A stretch of 64,000 nucleotides of DNA, from assembly GCA_023375785.1 (NCBI GenBank), contig SZWC01000027.1, positions 816,058 through 880,057 of the forward strand, read 5' to 3'. Origin of the DNA: Penium margaritaceum (Eukaryota; Streptophyta; Zygnematophyceae; Desmidiales; Peniaceae). Of the stretch, positions 21,743 to 37,188 are shown in pieces. The notes under the pieces were generated by a model. The model was not told the origin of the DNA and did not search any database. It saw only the letters and a program-made list of their open reading frames with translations. Position 1 is the stretch's first letter. Each line of letters starts with the position of its first letter. Position numbers and translations under genes: made by a program.

Positions 21743-24700
21743 TAGATCGTCATACTTTGGCACTAGAGCTTTACACTTTGGCATCAGAGCGTTACACTTT
21801 GGCTCTAGAGGTTCACACGTTGGCACTAGAGCGTCACACTTGAGAACTAGAGCGTCACACTTTGGCACTAGAGCGTCACACATTGGCACTAGAGCATCAA
21901 ATGTTGGCACTACAGTTTCAAACTTTGGCACTAGAGCGTCACACTTTGGCACTAGAGTGTCACACTTTGACACAAGAGCTTCACACTTTGGCACCAGAGC
22001 TTCACACTTTGGCACTTGAGTGTCACACCTTGGCACTAGAGCATCGCACTTTGGCAATACAATGACACACTTTGGTACTAGAGCGTCACCCTTTGGCACA
22101 AGAGCATCACATTTTCGGACTAGATCGTCACACGTTGGCACAAGAGCATCACACTTTAGCACTAGAGCATCACACTTTGGCACTAGAGTGTCACCCTTTG
22201 GCACTAGAGCGTCACACTTTGGCACTAGCACTTCATACTTTGGCACTAGATGGTCACAATGTAGCAGTAGACGTTCAAAGTTTGGTACTAGAGCATCACA
22301 TTTTGGCACTAGAGTTTTACACTTTGGCACTACAGCGTCACACTTTAGTACAGGAGAGTCGCAATTTGACACTAGAGCCTCACACTTTGGCACTTGAGTG
22401 TCACACTTGGGCACTGGAGTTTCAAACTTTGGCAATAGAGATTCACACTTTGGCACTAGAGCGTCACACTTTGGCAATAGAGCCTCATACTTTGGCACTA
22501 TAGTTTCAAGCTTTCGTACTAGAGTGTCACACTTTGGCACTACAGCGTCACACTTTTGCAATAGAGTGTTGCAATTTGGAACCAGAGTGTCACACTTTGG
22601 CACTAGAGCGTTACACTTTGGTACTAGAGCGTCACACTTTGGCACTAGAGCGTCACACGTTGGCACTTGGGATTCACACTTTGGCGCAAGAGCGTCACAT
22701 GTTGGCACTAGAGTGCAATACTTTGGCAATAGAGAATCACACTTTGGCACTACAACATCAGCTTTTGGCACTACAGCATCACACTTTGGCACTAGAGCGT
22801 CACACTTTGGCACTAGAGTATCACACTTTGGTATTAGAGTTTCAAACTTTGGCACTAGAGCCTCGCATATTGGCACTAGAGCGTCACAATCTGGCACTAT
22901 AGCGTTACAATTTGGCACTATAGCGTCACATGTTGGCACTAGAGCGTCGCACTTTGGCACTAGAGCGTCACACTTAGGCACAAGAGCGTCACACTTTGGC
23001 ACTAGCGCTTCACACTGTGGCCCTAGAGCGTCACACTGTGGCACTAGAACTTCACACTTTGGCAATAGAGCGTCACACTTGGACGCTAGAGCATCACACT
23101 TTAGCACTAAAGCGTCACACCTTTGCAATAGAGCGTCACACTTTGGCACTAGAGCGTCACACGTTGGCACTACAGCTTCACATTTTGGCACTTGAGTGTC
23201 ACACTTTGGCACAAGAGCTTCACATTCTGGTACTTGAGCATTACACTTTCGCACTAGAGTTTCACACCTTGGCACTAGAGCGTCACACTCTGGCACTAGA
23301 GGTCCACACTTTGGCACTACAGCGTCACACTTTGACACTAGAGCGTCACACATTGGCACTAGAGCATCACACTTTGGCAATAGAACTTCACACTTTGGCA
23401 CTAGAGCGTCCCTCCTTGGAACTAGAGCGTCACACGTTGGCACTATAGTGTCACGTTTTGGCACTAGAGCGTCACACTTTGGCACTAGAGTCTCAAATTT
23501 TGGCACTAGAGCGTCACATTTCGGCAAAAGAGCGTCACAATTTGGCAATAGAGTCTCGCACTTTGGAACTAGAGCATCACACTTTTCGCACTAGAGCGTC
23601 AAAATGTGGTACTAGAGCGCCATACTTTGCCACTAGAGCATCACACATTGGCACTAGAGACTCACACTTTGGCACTAGAGCGTCACACGTTGACACTTGA
23701 GTGTCACACTTTGGCACTAGAGTGCACACCCTGGCACAAGAGATTCAACCTTTGGTACTAGAGCGTAACACTCTGGCACTAGAGCATCACACTTTGGCAC
23801 AAGAGCATCACACTTTGGAACTAGAGCTCCAAATGTTGGCATTAGAGCGTCACAATTTGGCACTAGAGCGGCTTACTTTGGCACTAGAGCGTCACGCCTT
23901 TGGCACTAGCGCATCACACTTTGGCACTAGACCTTCACACTTTGGTACTAGAACGTCACACTTTGGCACTAGATCATCACACTTTGGCACTAGAGCCTGA
24001 AACGTTGGCACTAGAGCTTCATACTTCGGTACTAGAGCGTCACACTTTGGCACTATAGCGTCCCAGTTTGGCACTAGAACGTCACACGTTCGCAGTAGAG
24101 CGTCACACTTTGGCACTTGAGCGTCACACTTTGGCACTAGAGCTTCACACTTTGGCACTAGAGCGTCATGCATTGGCACTAGAGCTTCACACTTTGGCAC
24201 CAGAGCATTACACTTTAGCACTAGAGCATCACACTTTGGCACTTGAGCGTCATGCTTTGGCTCAAGAGCTTCACACGTTGGCACTAGAGCGTTACACTTG
24301 AGAGCTAGAGGGTCACACTTTGGCACTAGAGCGTCACACATTGGCACTAGAGCATCATATGTTGGCACTAGAGTTCCAAACCTTGGCACTAGAGTGTCAC
24401 ACTTTGGCACTAGAGCGTCATACTTTGGCACTAAAGCGTTAAAGTCGGGCACTAGCACTTCACACGTTGGCACTAGAATGTCACACTGTGGCACTATACC
24501 TTCACACTGTGGTACTAGAGCGTCACAATTTGGCATTAGAGCTTCACATTTTGGCACTAGAGCGTCATACTTTGGCACACGAGAGTCGCACTTTAACCTA
24601 GAGCCTCACAGTTTGGCACTAGAGTGTCACACTTGGGCACTAGAGTTTCAAACTTTGGCACTAGAGCGTCACACTTTGGCACAAGAGCGTCACACTTTTG

Positions 24701-27700
24701 CACTAGAGCCACACACTTTGGCACTAGAGTTTCGAGCTATGGCACTAGAGCATCACACTTTTGCACTAGAGCGTCACACTTTTGCAATAGAGTGTTGCAA
24801 TTTGGAACCAGAGCATCACACTTTGGCACTAGAGCGTCACACTATTCTACTAGAGCATCACACTTTGGCACTAGAGCGTCACACTTTGGCACTTGAGATT
24901 CACACATTGGCGCAGTAGCGTCACACTTTGGCACTATATTGTAACACTTTGGCACAACAGCGTCACACTTTGGAACTAGAGCATCACACTTTGGCTCTAC
25001 AGCCCCACACATTGACACTTGAGTGTCACACATTGGCAATGCCAATGTTTGGCACTAGAGTGTCACACTTTGGCACAATAGCATCACACTTTGGCACTAG
25101 AGCTCACACTTTGGCGGTAGGGCGTCACACTTTGGCACTCCAGCATCGAACTCTAGCACTAGAGCGTCCCACTTTGGCACTAGAGCGCCACACTTTGGCA
25201 CTAGCGCGTCACATTTTGGCTCTTGAGCGTCCCACTTTGGCACTAGAGATTCACAATTTGGCACTAGAGCGTCACACTTTGGAACTAGAGCGTCACACTT
25301 TGGCACTACAGCCTCACACATTGGCACTATAGCATCACACGTTGGCACTAGAGTTTTGAACTTTGGTAGTAGAGCGTCACACTTTGGCAGGAGAGCATCA
25401 CACTTTGACACAAGAGCTTCACACTTTGGCACTAGAGCTTCACACTTTGGCACTAGAGCGTCACACATTGGCAATAGAGCGTCACAATTTGGCAATGGCG
25501 CTTCCCACTTTGGCACTAGAGCGTCACACTATGGCACTAGACCTTCACACTTTGGTACTAGAGCGTCACACGTTGGCACTCGAGCGTCACACTTTGGCAC
25601 TAGAGCCTCATACTTTGGCACTAGAGTTTCGAACTTTGGCAATAGAGCGTCACACTTTGGCACTACAGCATCACACTCTTGCAAAAGAGTGTCGCATTTT
25701 CAAACTAGAGCGTCTCACTTTGGCACTAGGGCATCACACTTTGGTAGTAGAACGTCACACTTTGGCACTAGAGCGTCACACCTTGGCACTAGAAATTCAC
25801 ACTTTGGCACAAGGGCGTCACACTTTGGCACTAGAGTGTAACAATGTGGCACTAGAGCGTCACACTTGGACAGTAGAGCTTCAAACTTTGGCACTAGAGT
25901 ATCAGACTTTGGCACTACAGCGTCACACTTTAGAACTAGAGCGTATCACTCTAGCACTAGAGCATCACACTTTGGCACTAGAGTTTCAAACGATGACACT
26001 AGAGCCTCACACTTCAGCACTAGAGCATCGCATTTTGGCAGTAGAGCGTCACGGTCTGGCACTAGAGCGTCACACTTTGGCACTAGAGCGTCACACTTTG
26101 GCATTAAAGCGTCACAATTTGGCACTAGAGCGTCACACATTCGCACTAGCGCTTCACACTTTGGCACTAGAGTGTCACACTATGGCAACAGACCTTCACA
26201 CTTTGGCATTGGAGCGTCACACTTGGGTACTAGAGCTTTTCACTTTGGCACTAGAGTGTCACACTTTGGCAACGGAGAGTCACACTTTGGCTGTAGAGCG
26301 TCACATATTCATGCTTGAGCGTCACACTTGGGCACTAGATTTCGAACTTTGGCACTAGAGCGTCATACTTTTGCACTAGAGCGTCACACTTTGGCACGAG
26401 AGCGTCACACGTTGGCACTAGAGCGTCACACTTTGACATTAGAGCATCACACTTTGGCCATAGAGCTCCATACATTGGTACTATAGTGTCACACTTTGGC
26501 ACTACAGCATCACACTTTGGCACTAGAGCGTCACACTTTGGATCTAGAGCTCCAAACGTTGGCACTAGAGCGTCACACGTTGGCACTAGAGCTTCACACT
26601 TCCGCACTCGAGCGTCACACTTTTGCATTAGACCATCACAATTTGGCACCAGAGCATCATACATTGGTACTGGAGCTTCACACCTTGGCACTAGAGCGTC
26701 ACACGTTGGCACTTGAGTTCCACGCCTTGGCACCAGAGCGTCACACTTTGATACTAGAGCGTTATACTTTGGCACTAGAGCGTCACAATTTGGCACTAGA
26801 GTGTCACACTTTGGCACTCGAGTGTCACACTTTGGCACTAGAGCGTCATACTTTGGCACGAGAGAGTCACACTTTGGTTCTAGAGCGTCCCACTTTGGCA
26901 CTAGAGCATCACACATTGGCACTAGAGATCAACACTTTGGCATTAGAGTGTCACACTTTGGCACTAGAGTGTCACACTTTGGCACTAGAGCGTCACACTT
27001 TGGCACTAGAGCTTCAAACTCTGGCACTAGAGCGTCAGACATTAGCACTACATTGTCACGCATTGGCACTAGAGCGTCGCACTTTGGCAGTAGAGCTCCA
27101 AACATTGGCATTAGAGCATCACAATTTGGCACTAGAGTGTCACACTTTGATACTAGAGCATCACACTTTAGCACTAGAGCCTCACACTTTGGCAGTAGAG
27201 TGTCACACTACGAAACTAGAGCATCACACTTTGGCACTATAGCATCACACTTTGGTACTAGAGCGTCAGACTTTGGCACTAGAGTGTCACACGTTGCCAC
27301 GGGAGAGTCACAATTTGGCACTACAGTGTCACACTTTGGCACTAGAGTATCACACTTGGGCACTATGGTTTTGAACTTTGGCACTAGAGCATTACACTTT
27401 GGCACTAGAGCGTCACACTTTGCCACTGGAGCGTCACACGTTGGCAGTAGAGCGGCACACTTTGGCACTATAGTGTCACACTTTGGCACTAGAGCGTCAC
27501 ATTTTGGCACTACAGCATCACACTTTGGCACTATAGCGTCATACTTTGGCACCAGAACTCCAAACATTGGCAGTAGAGCATCACACTTTGGCACTAGAGC
27601 GTCACATGTTTTGCACTAGAGCATCACAATTTTTCACTAGACCTTCACACTTTGCCACTAGAACGTCATACTTTGGCACTAGAGCGTCACACTTTGGCAC

Positions 27701-30700
27701 TTGAGCGTCACAATTTAGTACTAGAGCTTCACACTTTGGCACTAGAGCGTCATACATTGGCACTAGAGCATCACACTTTGGCACCAGGGCATTACACTTT
27801 GGCACAAGAGCTTCACACTTTGGCAATAGAGTGTCACACTTTGGAAAGAGAGCGTCACATTTTGGCACTAGAGCGTCACACTTTGGTACTAGAGCATCAC
27901 ACTTTGGTACTAGAGAGTCACACTTTGGCACTAGCGATTCACACTTTGGCACTAGAGCGTCACACTTTGGCACTAGAGTGTCACACTTTGGCACTAGAGC
28001 GTCACACTTTGGCATTGGAGCTCCAAACGTTGGCACTAGAGCGTCAGACTTTGGTACTACATCATCACACTTTGGCACTAGAACATCACACTTTGGCACT
28101 AGAGCATCACACTTTGGCACTAGAGCTGCACACTTTGGCACTAGAGCGTCACACTTTGGCACTACATCGTCACTTTTTGGGACTAGAGCGTCACACATTG
28201 GTACTAGAGCTCCAAACATTGGCATTAGAGCGTCACACTTTGGCACTAGAGCATCACTCTTTGGCACTAGAGCATCACACTTTGGCACTAGACCTTCACA
28301 CTTTGGCACTATAATGTCACACTTTGGCACTAGAGCGTCACACTTTGACACTAGAGCGTCACACTTTGGCACTAGAGCGTCACACTACGGCAATAGAGCG
28401 TCACACTTTGGCACTGGCGCTTCATACTTTGGCACTAGAGCGTCACACTATGGTACTAGACCTTCACACTTTGGTACTAGAGCGTCACACTTTTGCACTA
28501 GAGCCTCACATTTTGGCACTAGAGTCTCGAACTTTGGTACTAGAGCGTCATACTCTGGCACTACAGCGTCAGACTCTTGCAATAGAGTGTTACAAGTTGG
28601 AACTATAGTATCACACTTTGGCACTAGAGCGTCACACTTTGGTACTAGAGCATCATACTTTGGCACTAGCGCGTCACACTTTGGCACTGGAGATTCACAC
28701 GTTGGCACAAGAGCGTCACACTTTGGCACTAGAGTTTAACAATTTGGCACTAGAGCATCACACTTGGAACTAGAGCGTGACACTTTGGCACTAGAGCATC
28801 ACACTTGGGCACTAGAGTTTCAAACTTTGGCACTAGAGGCTCACACTTCGACACTAGAGCATCACACTTTGGCACTAGAGCGTCACACTTTGGCATTAGA
28901 GCGTCACACTTTGGCACTAGAGCGTCACACTTTGGCACTAGAGCGTCACACTTTGGCATTAGAGCATCACAATTTGGCACTAGAGCGTCACACTTTGGCA
29001 CTAGCGCTTCACACCTTGGCACTAGAGCATCACACTATGGCACTAGACCTTCACACTTTGGCACTGGAGCAACACACTTGGGTACTAGAGCTTCATTACT
29101 TGGCGCTAGAGCGTCACACTTTGGCACAAGAGAGTCACACTTTGGCAATACAACGTCACATTTGCATAGATGAGCGTAGCACTTGGGCACCAGGTTTCGA
29201 ATTTTTGCACTACAATGTCACACTTTGGTACTAGAGTATCACCCTTTGGTACAAGAGCGTCACACTTTGGGACTAGAGCGTCACACATTGGCACTAGAGC
29301 TTCATACTTTGGCACTAGAGTGTCACATTTTGGCCCTAGAGCGTCACACTCTGGAACTAGCGCTTCACACTTTGGCATTAGAGCGTAACACTTTGGCACG
29401 GGAGAGTTACACTTTGGCACTAAAGCCTCACACATTGGCATTAGAGTGTCACACTTTGGCACTAGAGCGTCACACTTTAGCACTAGAGCCTCACACATTG
29501 GCACTAGAGTTTCGAGCTTCGGCACTAGAGCGTCACACTTTGGCACTAGAGCGTCACACATTTGCAATAGAGCATTGCAATTTGGAACAAGAGCGTCACA
29601 CTTTGGCACTAGAGCATCACACTTTGGTACTAGAGCGTCACACTTTGGCACTGGAGTGTCACACTTTGGCACTTGAGATTCACACTTTGGCACAAGAGCG
29701 TCACATTTTGGCACTATAGTGTAACACTTTGGCACTATAGCGTCATACTTTGGCACTAAAGCATCACACTTTGGCACTAGAGCGTCACACTTTGGCACTA
29801 GAGTATCACACTTTGGCACTAGAGTTTCAAAATGTGGCATAAGAGCCTCATACTTTGGCACTAGAGCGTCACACTTTGGCACTAGAGCGTTACACCTTGG
29901 CACTATAGCATCACACTTTGGCACTAGAGCGTCGGACTTTGGCACTAGAGTGTCACTCTTTGGCACCAGAGCGTCACACTTTACCACTAGCGCTTCACAC
30001 TTTGGCACTAGAATGTCACACTGTGGCACTAGACCTTAACACTTTGACACTAGAGTGTCACACTTGGGCACTAGAACGTCACACTTTGGCACTGAAGTGT
30101 CACACGTTTGCAATAGAGCGTCACACTTTGGCACTAGAGCGTCACACGTTGGCACTAGAGCTTCACGCTTTGGCACTCGAGTGTCACACTTTCGCACAAG
30201 AGCATCACATTTTGGCTCTTGAGCATCATTCTTTGGCACTACAGCTTCACACATTGGCACTAGAGCGTCACAGTTTGGCACTAGAGTTCCACATTTTGGC
30301 ACTAGGACGTCACACATTGACACTAGGACATCATACACTAGTACTAGAGCGTCACACATTGGCAATAGAGTTTCACAGTTTGGCACTAGAGCGCCACACT
30401 TTGGAAGTAGAGCGTCACACTTTGGCACTCTAGTGTCACAATTTGGCAATATGACGTCACACTTTGGCACTAGAGTCTCAAAATTTGGCACTAGAGCGTC
30501 ACATTTTGGCACTAGAGCATCACACTTTGGCAATAGAGTGTTGCACTTTGGAACTAGAGCGTCACACTTTGGCACTATAGCGTCACACTTTGGTACTAGA
30601 GCGCCATACTTTGGCACTATAGCATCACACTTTTGCACTAGAGATTCACACTTTGGCACTATAGCGTGACATGTTGGCACTAGAGTTTCACACCTTGGCA

Positions 30701-33700
30701 CTAGAGTGCACACTTTGGAAATAGAGCTTCAACCTTTGCACTAGAGCGCCAGACTTTGGCACTACAGCGTCACACCTTGGCACTAGAGCATCACAATTTG
30801 GCACTGGAGCATCACACTTTGGCCATACAGTGTCACGCTTTGGTACTAGAGCGTCACACTTTGGCACTAGAGCTCCAATCGTTGGCATTAAAGCGTCACA
30901 CTTTGGCACTAGAGCATCACACTGAAGAACTGAAGCGTCACATGTTTGGCACTAGACCATCACACTTTGGCACTAGAGCGTCACACGTTTGCACTAGAAA
31001 GTCACACTTTGGCACTAAATCATCATTGTTTGGCACTAGAGCGTCTTATATTGGCACTGGAGCGTCCCACTTTGGCACTAAGGAGTCAAACTTTGGCACT
31101 AGAGCTTCATATTTTGGCACTAGAGCGTCACACTTTGGAACTTGAGCATCACACATTGGCACTAGAGCGTCAGACATTTGCACTATAACATCATACTTTG
31201 GCACTAGAGTTTCAAACTTAGGCACTAGAGCATCACACTTTGGCACTAGAGCATCACACTTTGGCACAAACGCTTCACATGTTGGCACTAGAGCTTCAAC
31301 ATTTGCACTAGAGCGTCAGACTTTGGTACTACAGCGTCACACTTTGGCACTATAGCGTCACACTTTGGCACTAGAGCATAACACCTTGGTACTAGAGCTC
31401 CACACTTTAGCACTAGAGCATCACACTTTAGTACTACAGCGTCACAATTTGGCACTAGAGGGTCACACTTTGGCACTAGAGCTCCAATCGTTGGCATTAG
31501 AGCGTCACACTTTGGCACTAGAGCATCACACTTTGGCACGAAAGCGGCACATGTTTGGCATAAGAGCATCACACTTTGGCACTAGACATTCACACGTCTG
31601 CACTAGAATGTCACACTTAGGCACTAAATCATCACAGTCTGCCACTAGAGCGTCACACTTTGGCACTAGAGCGTCCCAGTTTGGCATTAGGGAGTCACAC
31701 TTTGGCACTGGAGCGTCACACTTTGGCGCTTCAGCGTCACATTGTGGCACTAGACTTCACACGTTGGCATTAGAGCGTGTTACATTGGCACTAGAGCTTC
31801 ATACTTTGGCACCAGAGCATTACACTTTGGCACTAGAGCTTCATACTTTGGCACTAGAGTGTAACACTTTGGAACTTGAGCGTCACACTTGGGCACTAAA
31901 GCGTCAGACATTTGCACTAGAACATCACACTTTGGCACTAGCGTTTCGAATTTAGGCACTATAGCGTCACACTTTGGCACTAGAGCGTCACACTTTGGCA
32001 CAAAAGATTCACATGTTGGCACTAAAGCTTCATACTTTGGTACTATAGCGTCACAATTTGGCACTAGAGTACACACTTTGGCACTACAGCGTCATTCTTT
32101 GGCACTAGAGCGTCACTCTTTGGCACAAGAGCATCACACTTTGGGAATAGAGCTTCACACTTTGGAACTAGAGAGTCACACTTCGGTATGAGAGCTTCAC
32201 ACTTTGGTAACAGAGCTTCACACATTGGCACACGAGCGTCACACTTTGGCACTAGAGCTTCATACTTTGGCACTAAAGCTTCACACTTTGGCACTAGAGC
32301 ATCACAGATAGGCACTAGAGCATCACATGTCGCACTGGAGCTTCACACATCCGCACTAGAGCATCACACTTTGGCACTGACACGTCACACTTTGGTACTA
32401 GAGCGTCACACTATGGCACTAGAGCTTCATAGTGTGGCACTAGAGTGTCACACTTTGGCACTATAGCTCTGCACCTTGGCACTAGATTGTCGCACTTTTG
32501 CACTAGAGTATCCCACTTTGGCACTAGAGTGTCCCACTTTGGCACTAGAGCATCACACTTTGGCACTAGTGCTTCACACTTTAGCACTAGAGCGTCACAC
32601 TTTGGTACTACAGCGTCAGACCTTAGCACAAGATCGTCACACTTTGGCATGAGAGCTTCACACTTCCACACAACGGCGTCACACTTTGGCAACAGAGCAT
32701 CACATTTTGGCACTAAAGCGGTACACTTTGGTACTAGAGCTTTGCACTTTGGCACTAGAGCATCACACTTTGGCACGATAGCATCCCACTTTGCACTATA
32801 GTGTCCCACTTTGGTACTAGAGCATCATACTTTGGCACTATAGCGTTACACTTTGGCACTAGAGCTTCACACTTTGGCACTAGAGCGACATGCTATGGCA
32901 CTAGAGCGTCACACTTGGGCACTACAGCTTCGAACTTTGGCACTAGAGCATCACACTTTGGCACTAGAGCATCACAATTTGGCAATAGAGTGTCACACTT
33001 TGACACTAGAGTGTCACACTTTCGCACTAGACATTCACATGTTGGTACTAGATCGTCACACTTTGGTACTAGAGGGTTACACTTTTGGAACTAGAGCGTC
33101 AAACTTTGGCACTATAGCTTCACACTTTGGTACTAGAGCGTCACACTTGCACTAGAGCGTCCCACTTTGACACTAGAGCGTCATACTTTAGCACTAGAGG
33201 GTCACACCTTGGCACTTGAGCGTCACACTTTGGTACTAGATCTTCACACTTTGGTACTAAAGCGTCACACTTTGGCACTAGAGCTTTACACTTTGGAAAT
33301 AGAGGGTCCCACTTTGGCGCTAGGGCTTCACACTTTGCTACTATAGCATCACACTTGGAAACTAGAATATCACACTTTGGCATTCGAGCGTCACACTTTG
33401 GCACTAGAGCGTCACACTTTGGCACTAGAGTTTCGAACTTTGGCACTAGAGCGTCACAATTTGGTACTAGAGCGTCATGCTTTGGCAATAGAGTGTCACA
33501 CTTTACAACTAGAGCGTCACATGTTGGCACTAGGGCATCATACTTTGGTACTAGAGCGTCACACTTTGGCACTAGAGTGTCACACTTTGGCACTAGAGCA
33601 TCACACATTGGCACTAGAGCTTCACGGTTTGTCACTATAGCGTCACACTTTGGCACAGGAGAGTCACACTTTGGCACTGGAGCGTCACACTTTGGCACTA

Positions 33701-36700
33701 GAGCGTCACACTTGGGCACTAGAGTTTTGAACTTTGGTACTTGAGCGTCAGACTTTGGCACTAGAGCGTCACATTTTGCCACTAGAGCGTCACACTTTGG
33801 CACTAGAGCGTCACACTTTGGCACTAGAGCATCACACTTTGGCACTAGGGCTCCACACTTTGGCACTAGAGGGTCATACTTTAGCACTAGAGCGTCATAG
33901 TTTGGCACTACAGCATCACACTCTGGCACTAGAGCATCACACTTTGGCACTAGAGCTCCACACGTTGGCCTTAGAGCATCACACTTTGGCATTATAGCTT
34001 CACACTTTGGCACTAGAGCATCACACGTTTGGCACTAGAGCATCACACTTTTGCACTAGACCTTCGCACTTCGGCACTAGAACATCACACATTGTCACTA
34101 GAGCATCACACTTTGGCACTGAGCGTCACACTTTGGCACTAGAGACTCACACTTTCGTACTACAGCGTCATACTTTGGCACCAGAGCTTCACACTTTGGC
34201 ACCAGAGCGCTATCCTTTGGCACTAGAGCTTCACACTTTGGCAATAGAGTCTCGCACTTTGGAACTAGAGCGTCACATTTTGGCACTAGAGCATCACACA
34301 TTGGTACCAGAGCTTCACACTTTGGTACTAGAGCATCACACCTTGGCACTAGAGATTCACACGTTGGCACTAGAGCGTCACACGTTGGCACTAGAGTGTC
34401 ACAATTTGGCACTAGAGCGTCACACTTTGGCACTAGAGCTTCAAACGTTGGCCCTAGAGCGTCAGAATTTGGCACTACATCGTCACATTTTGGCAGTAGT
34501 GCGTCACACTTTGGCACTAGAGCATCACACTTTGGCACTAGAGCTCCACACTTTGGCACTAGCGCGTCACACTTTGGCTCGACAGCATCACACTTTGGCA
34601 CTAGAGAATCACACTTTGGCAGTAGAGCTCCAAACGTTGGTATTAGAGCACCACACTTTGGCACTAGAGCATCACACTTTGGCACTAGAGAGTCACACGT
34701 TTGGCACTAGAGCATCATACTTTGGCACTAGAGCTTCATATTTGGGTACTTAAGCGTCACACTTTAGCACTAGAGCGTCTCACTTTGGCACTAGAGCGTC
34801 ACACTTTGGCACTAGAGCGTCACATTTTGGCACTTGAGCGTCATACTTTGGCACTATAGCTTCAAATGTTGGCACTATAGCATCATATTTTGGCACTAGA
34901 GCTTCACACGTTGGCACCAGAGCGTTACACTTTGGCACTAGAGCTTCACACTCTTGTACTAGAGCGTCACACTTTGGAACTAGAGCGGAACACTCTGGAA
35001 ATACGTCGTCACACATTGACACTAGAGCATCACACGTTGGCACTATAGTTTTGAACTTTAGCACTAGAGCGTCACACTTTGGCACTATACCGTCACACCT
35101 TGACAAAAGAGCTTCACACTTTGGCCTTAGAGCTTCAGACTCTGGCACTAGATCGTCACACTCTGGCACTAGAGCATCACACTTTCGCACTATAGCGTCA
35201 CGCTTGGGCAATAGAGCGTCACCCTTTGGCACAAGAGCGTCACACGTTGGGACTAGAGCGTCACACTTTGGCACCAGAGCGTCACACTTTGACACTAGAC
35301 CGTCACATTTTGGCACTAGATCGTCACACTTAGGAACTAAAGCGTCACACTTTGGCACTAGCGCTTCACACTTTGGCACTAGATCGTTACACAGTGGCAC
35401 CATACCTTCACACTTTGGAACTAGAGCGTCAGACTTTGGCACTTGAGCGTCACACTTTGGCACTAGAATCTCACACTTTGGCACTAGAGTTTTGAATTGT
35501 GGCACTAGAGCGGCACACTCTTGCAATGGAGTGTCGCACTTTGGAACTAGAGCATTACACGTTGGCACTAGAGCTTCATACTTTGGTACTAGAGCGTCAC
35601 ACTTTGGCACTAGAGCCGCACACTTTGGCCATAGACATTCACACTTTAGCAGAAGAGCATCACACTTTGGCACTAGAGTGTAAGAATTTGGTACTAGAGC
35701 AACACACGTTGGCACAAGAGCCTCAAACTTTAACACTAGAGCATCAGAGTTTGGCATTACAGTGTCACACTTTGGAACTAAAGCGTCACACTTTGGCACT
35801 AGAGCATCACACTTTGGCACGAGAGTTTCAAACTTTGGCACTAGCGCCTCACACTTCGGCACTAGAGCGTCACACTTTGGCACTAGAGCATCATAATTTG
35901 GCACTAGAGCGTCACACTTTGGCACTGGAGCATCAGACCTTGGCATAAGAGCGTCACAATTTGGCACTAGAGCGTCACACTTTGGCACTAGCGCTTCATA
36001 CTTTCGCACTAGAGCGTCACAGTGTGGCACTAGAGCTTCACACTTTGGCACCAGAGCGTTACAATTTGGCACTAGAGCTTCACACTTTGGCAATAGAGTG
36101 TCGCACTTTGGAACTAGATCGTCATTTTTTGGCACTAGAGTGTCACACTTTGGTACTAGAGTGCCACACTTTGGTACTAGAGTATCACACTTTGGCACTA
36201 GAGTGTCACACGCTGGCACTAGAGTGTCACACTTTGGCACTAGAGCGTCACACTTTGGCACTAGAACTTCAACCTTTGGCACTAGAGCATCAGACTTTGG
36301 CATTACATTGTCACACTTTGGCACTAGAGCCTCACACTTTGGCACTAGAGCATCACACTTTGGCACTAGAGCTCCACACTTTGGCACTAGAGTGTCACAC
36401 TTAGGCACTACAGTGTCACACTTTGGCACTATATCGTCACACTTTGGCAGTAGAGCTCAAAACGTTGGCATTAGAGTGTCACACTTTCATACAAGAGTAT
36501 CACACTTTGGCATTAGAGCGTCACACGTTTGGCAGTAGAGCATCACACTTTGGCACTAGACCTTCACACTTTGGAACTAGAACGTCACTCTTTGGCACTA
36601 GATTGCCACACTTTGGCACTAGAGCGTCACACTTTGGCACTAGAGCTTCATATTTTGGTGCTAGAGCATCACACTTTGGCACTAGAGCATCCCACTTTGG

Positions 36701-37188
36701 CACTAGAGCGTCACACTTTGGCACTATAGCGTCACATTTTGGCACTTGATTGTCACACTTTGGCACTAGAGCTTCAACCTTTGGCACTAGAGCGTCATTT
36801 GTTGACACTAGAGCTTCACACTTTGGCACTAGAGCGTTACACTTTGGCACTATAGCTTCACATTTTGGTACTAGAGCGTCACACTTTGGAGCTAGAGCAT
36901 CGCACTCTGGCACTACAGCGTCACACATTGGCACTAGAGCATCACACATTGGCACTAGAGTTTCGAACTTTGGCACTAGAGATCACACTTTGGCACTAGA
37001 GCATCACACTTTGACACAAGAGCTTCACACTTTGGCACTACAGCTTCACACTCTGGCACGAGAGCGTCACATTTTGGAACTAGAACATCACACTTTGGCA
37101 GTAGAGCATCACACTTCGGGAATAGAGCGTCACCCTTTAGGACAAGAGCGTAACACTTTGGGAGTAGAGCGTCACACTTTGGCACTAG

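Larger units (their letters stand above)
15482..37188 (-). repeat. Array B, inverted main block (21.7 kb)
   Basis: Roughly 1030 copies of the B monomer in reverse orientation (TTTGGCACTAG plus AGCGTCACAC). The commonest variants at the CpG are AGCATC and AGTGTC. Higher-order structure shows as a recurring 22-bp unit (CACGTTTGGCACTAG type) near 16341, 19739, 21481, 23891, 27605, 30941, 31551, 34026, 34696 and 36526. It is usually followed by GAGCATCACAC, GACCTTCACAC and GAACGTCACAC units. A 1.5-1.7 kb tandem duplication (18428-21742) and an N gap lie within. No gene is seen anywhere in the block; its open heptapeptide frames follow from the 21-bp period. Confidence 0.96.

Noticed and set aside
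1-37185. Dozens of long open frames with pentapeptide (VRNTL-like), heptapeptide (VPKCDAL-, GTLGTGA-, HTLALER-like) repeats, up to 664 codons
   Set aside because: They occur on both strands and in several frames at once because the 15- and 21-bp periods are divisible by three and the monomers lack stops. There is no start context, unique domain or codon bias. The reading is set by the DNA period.
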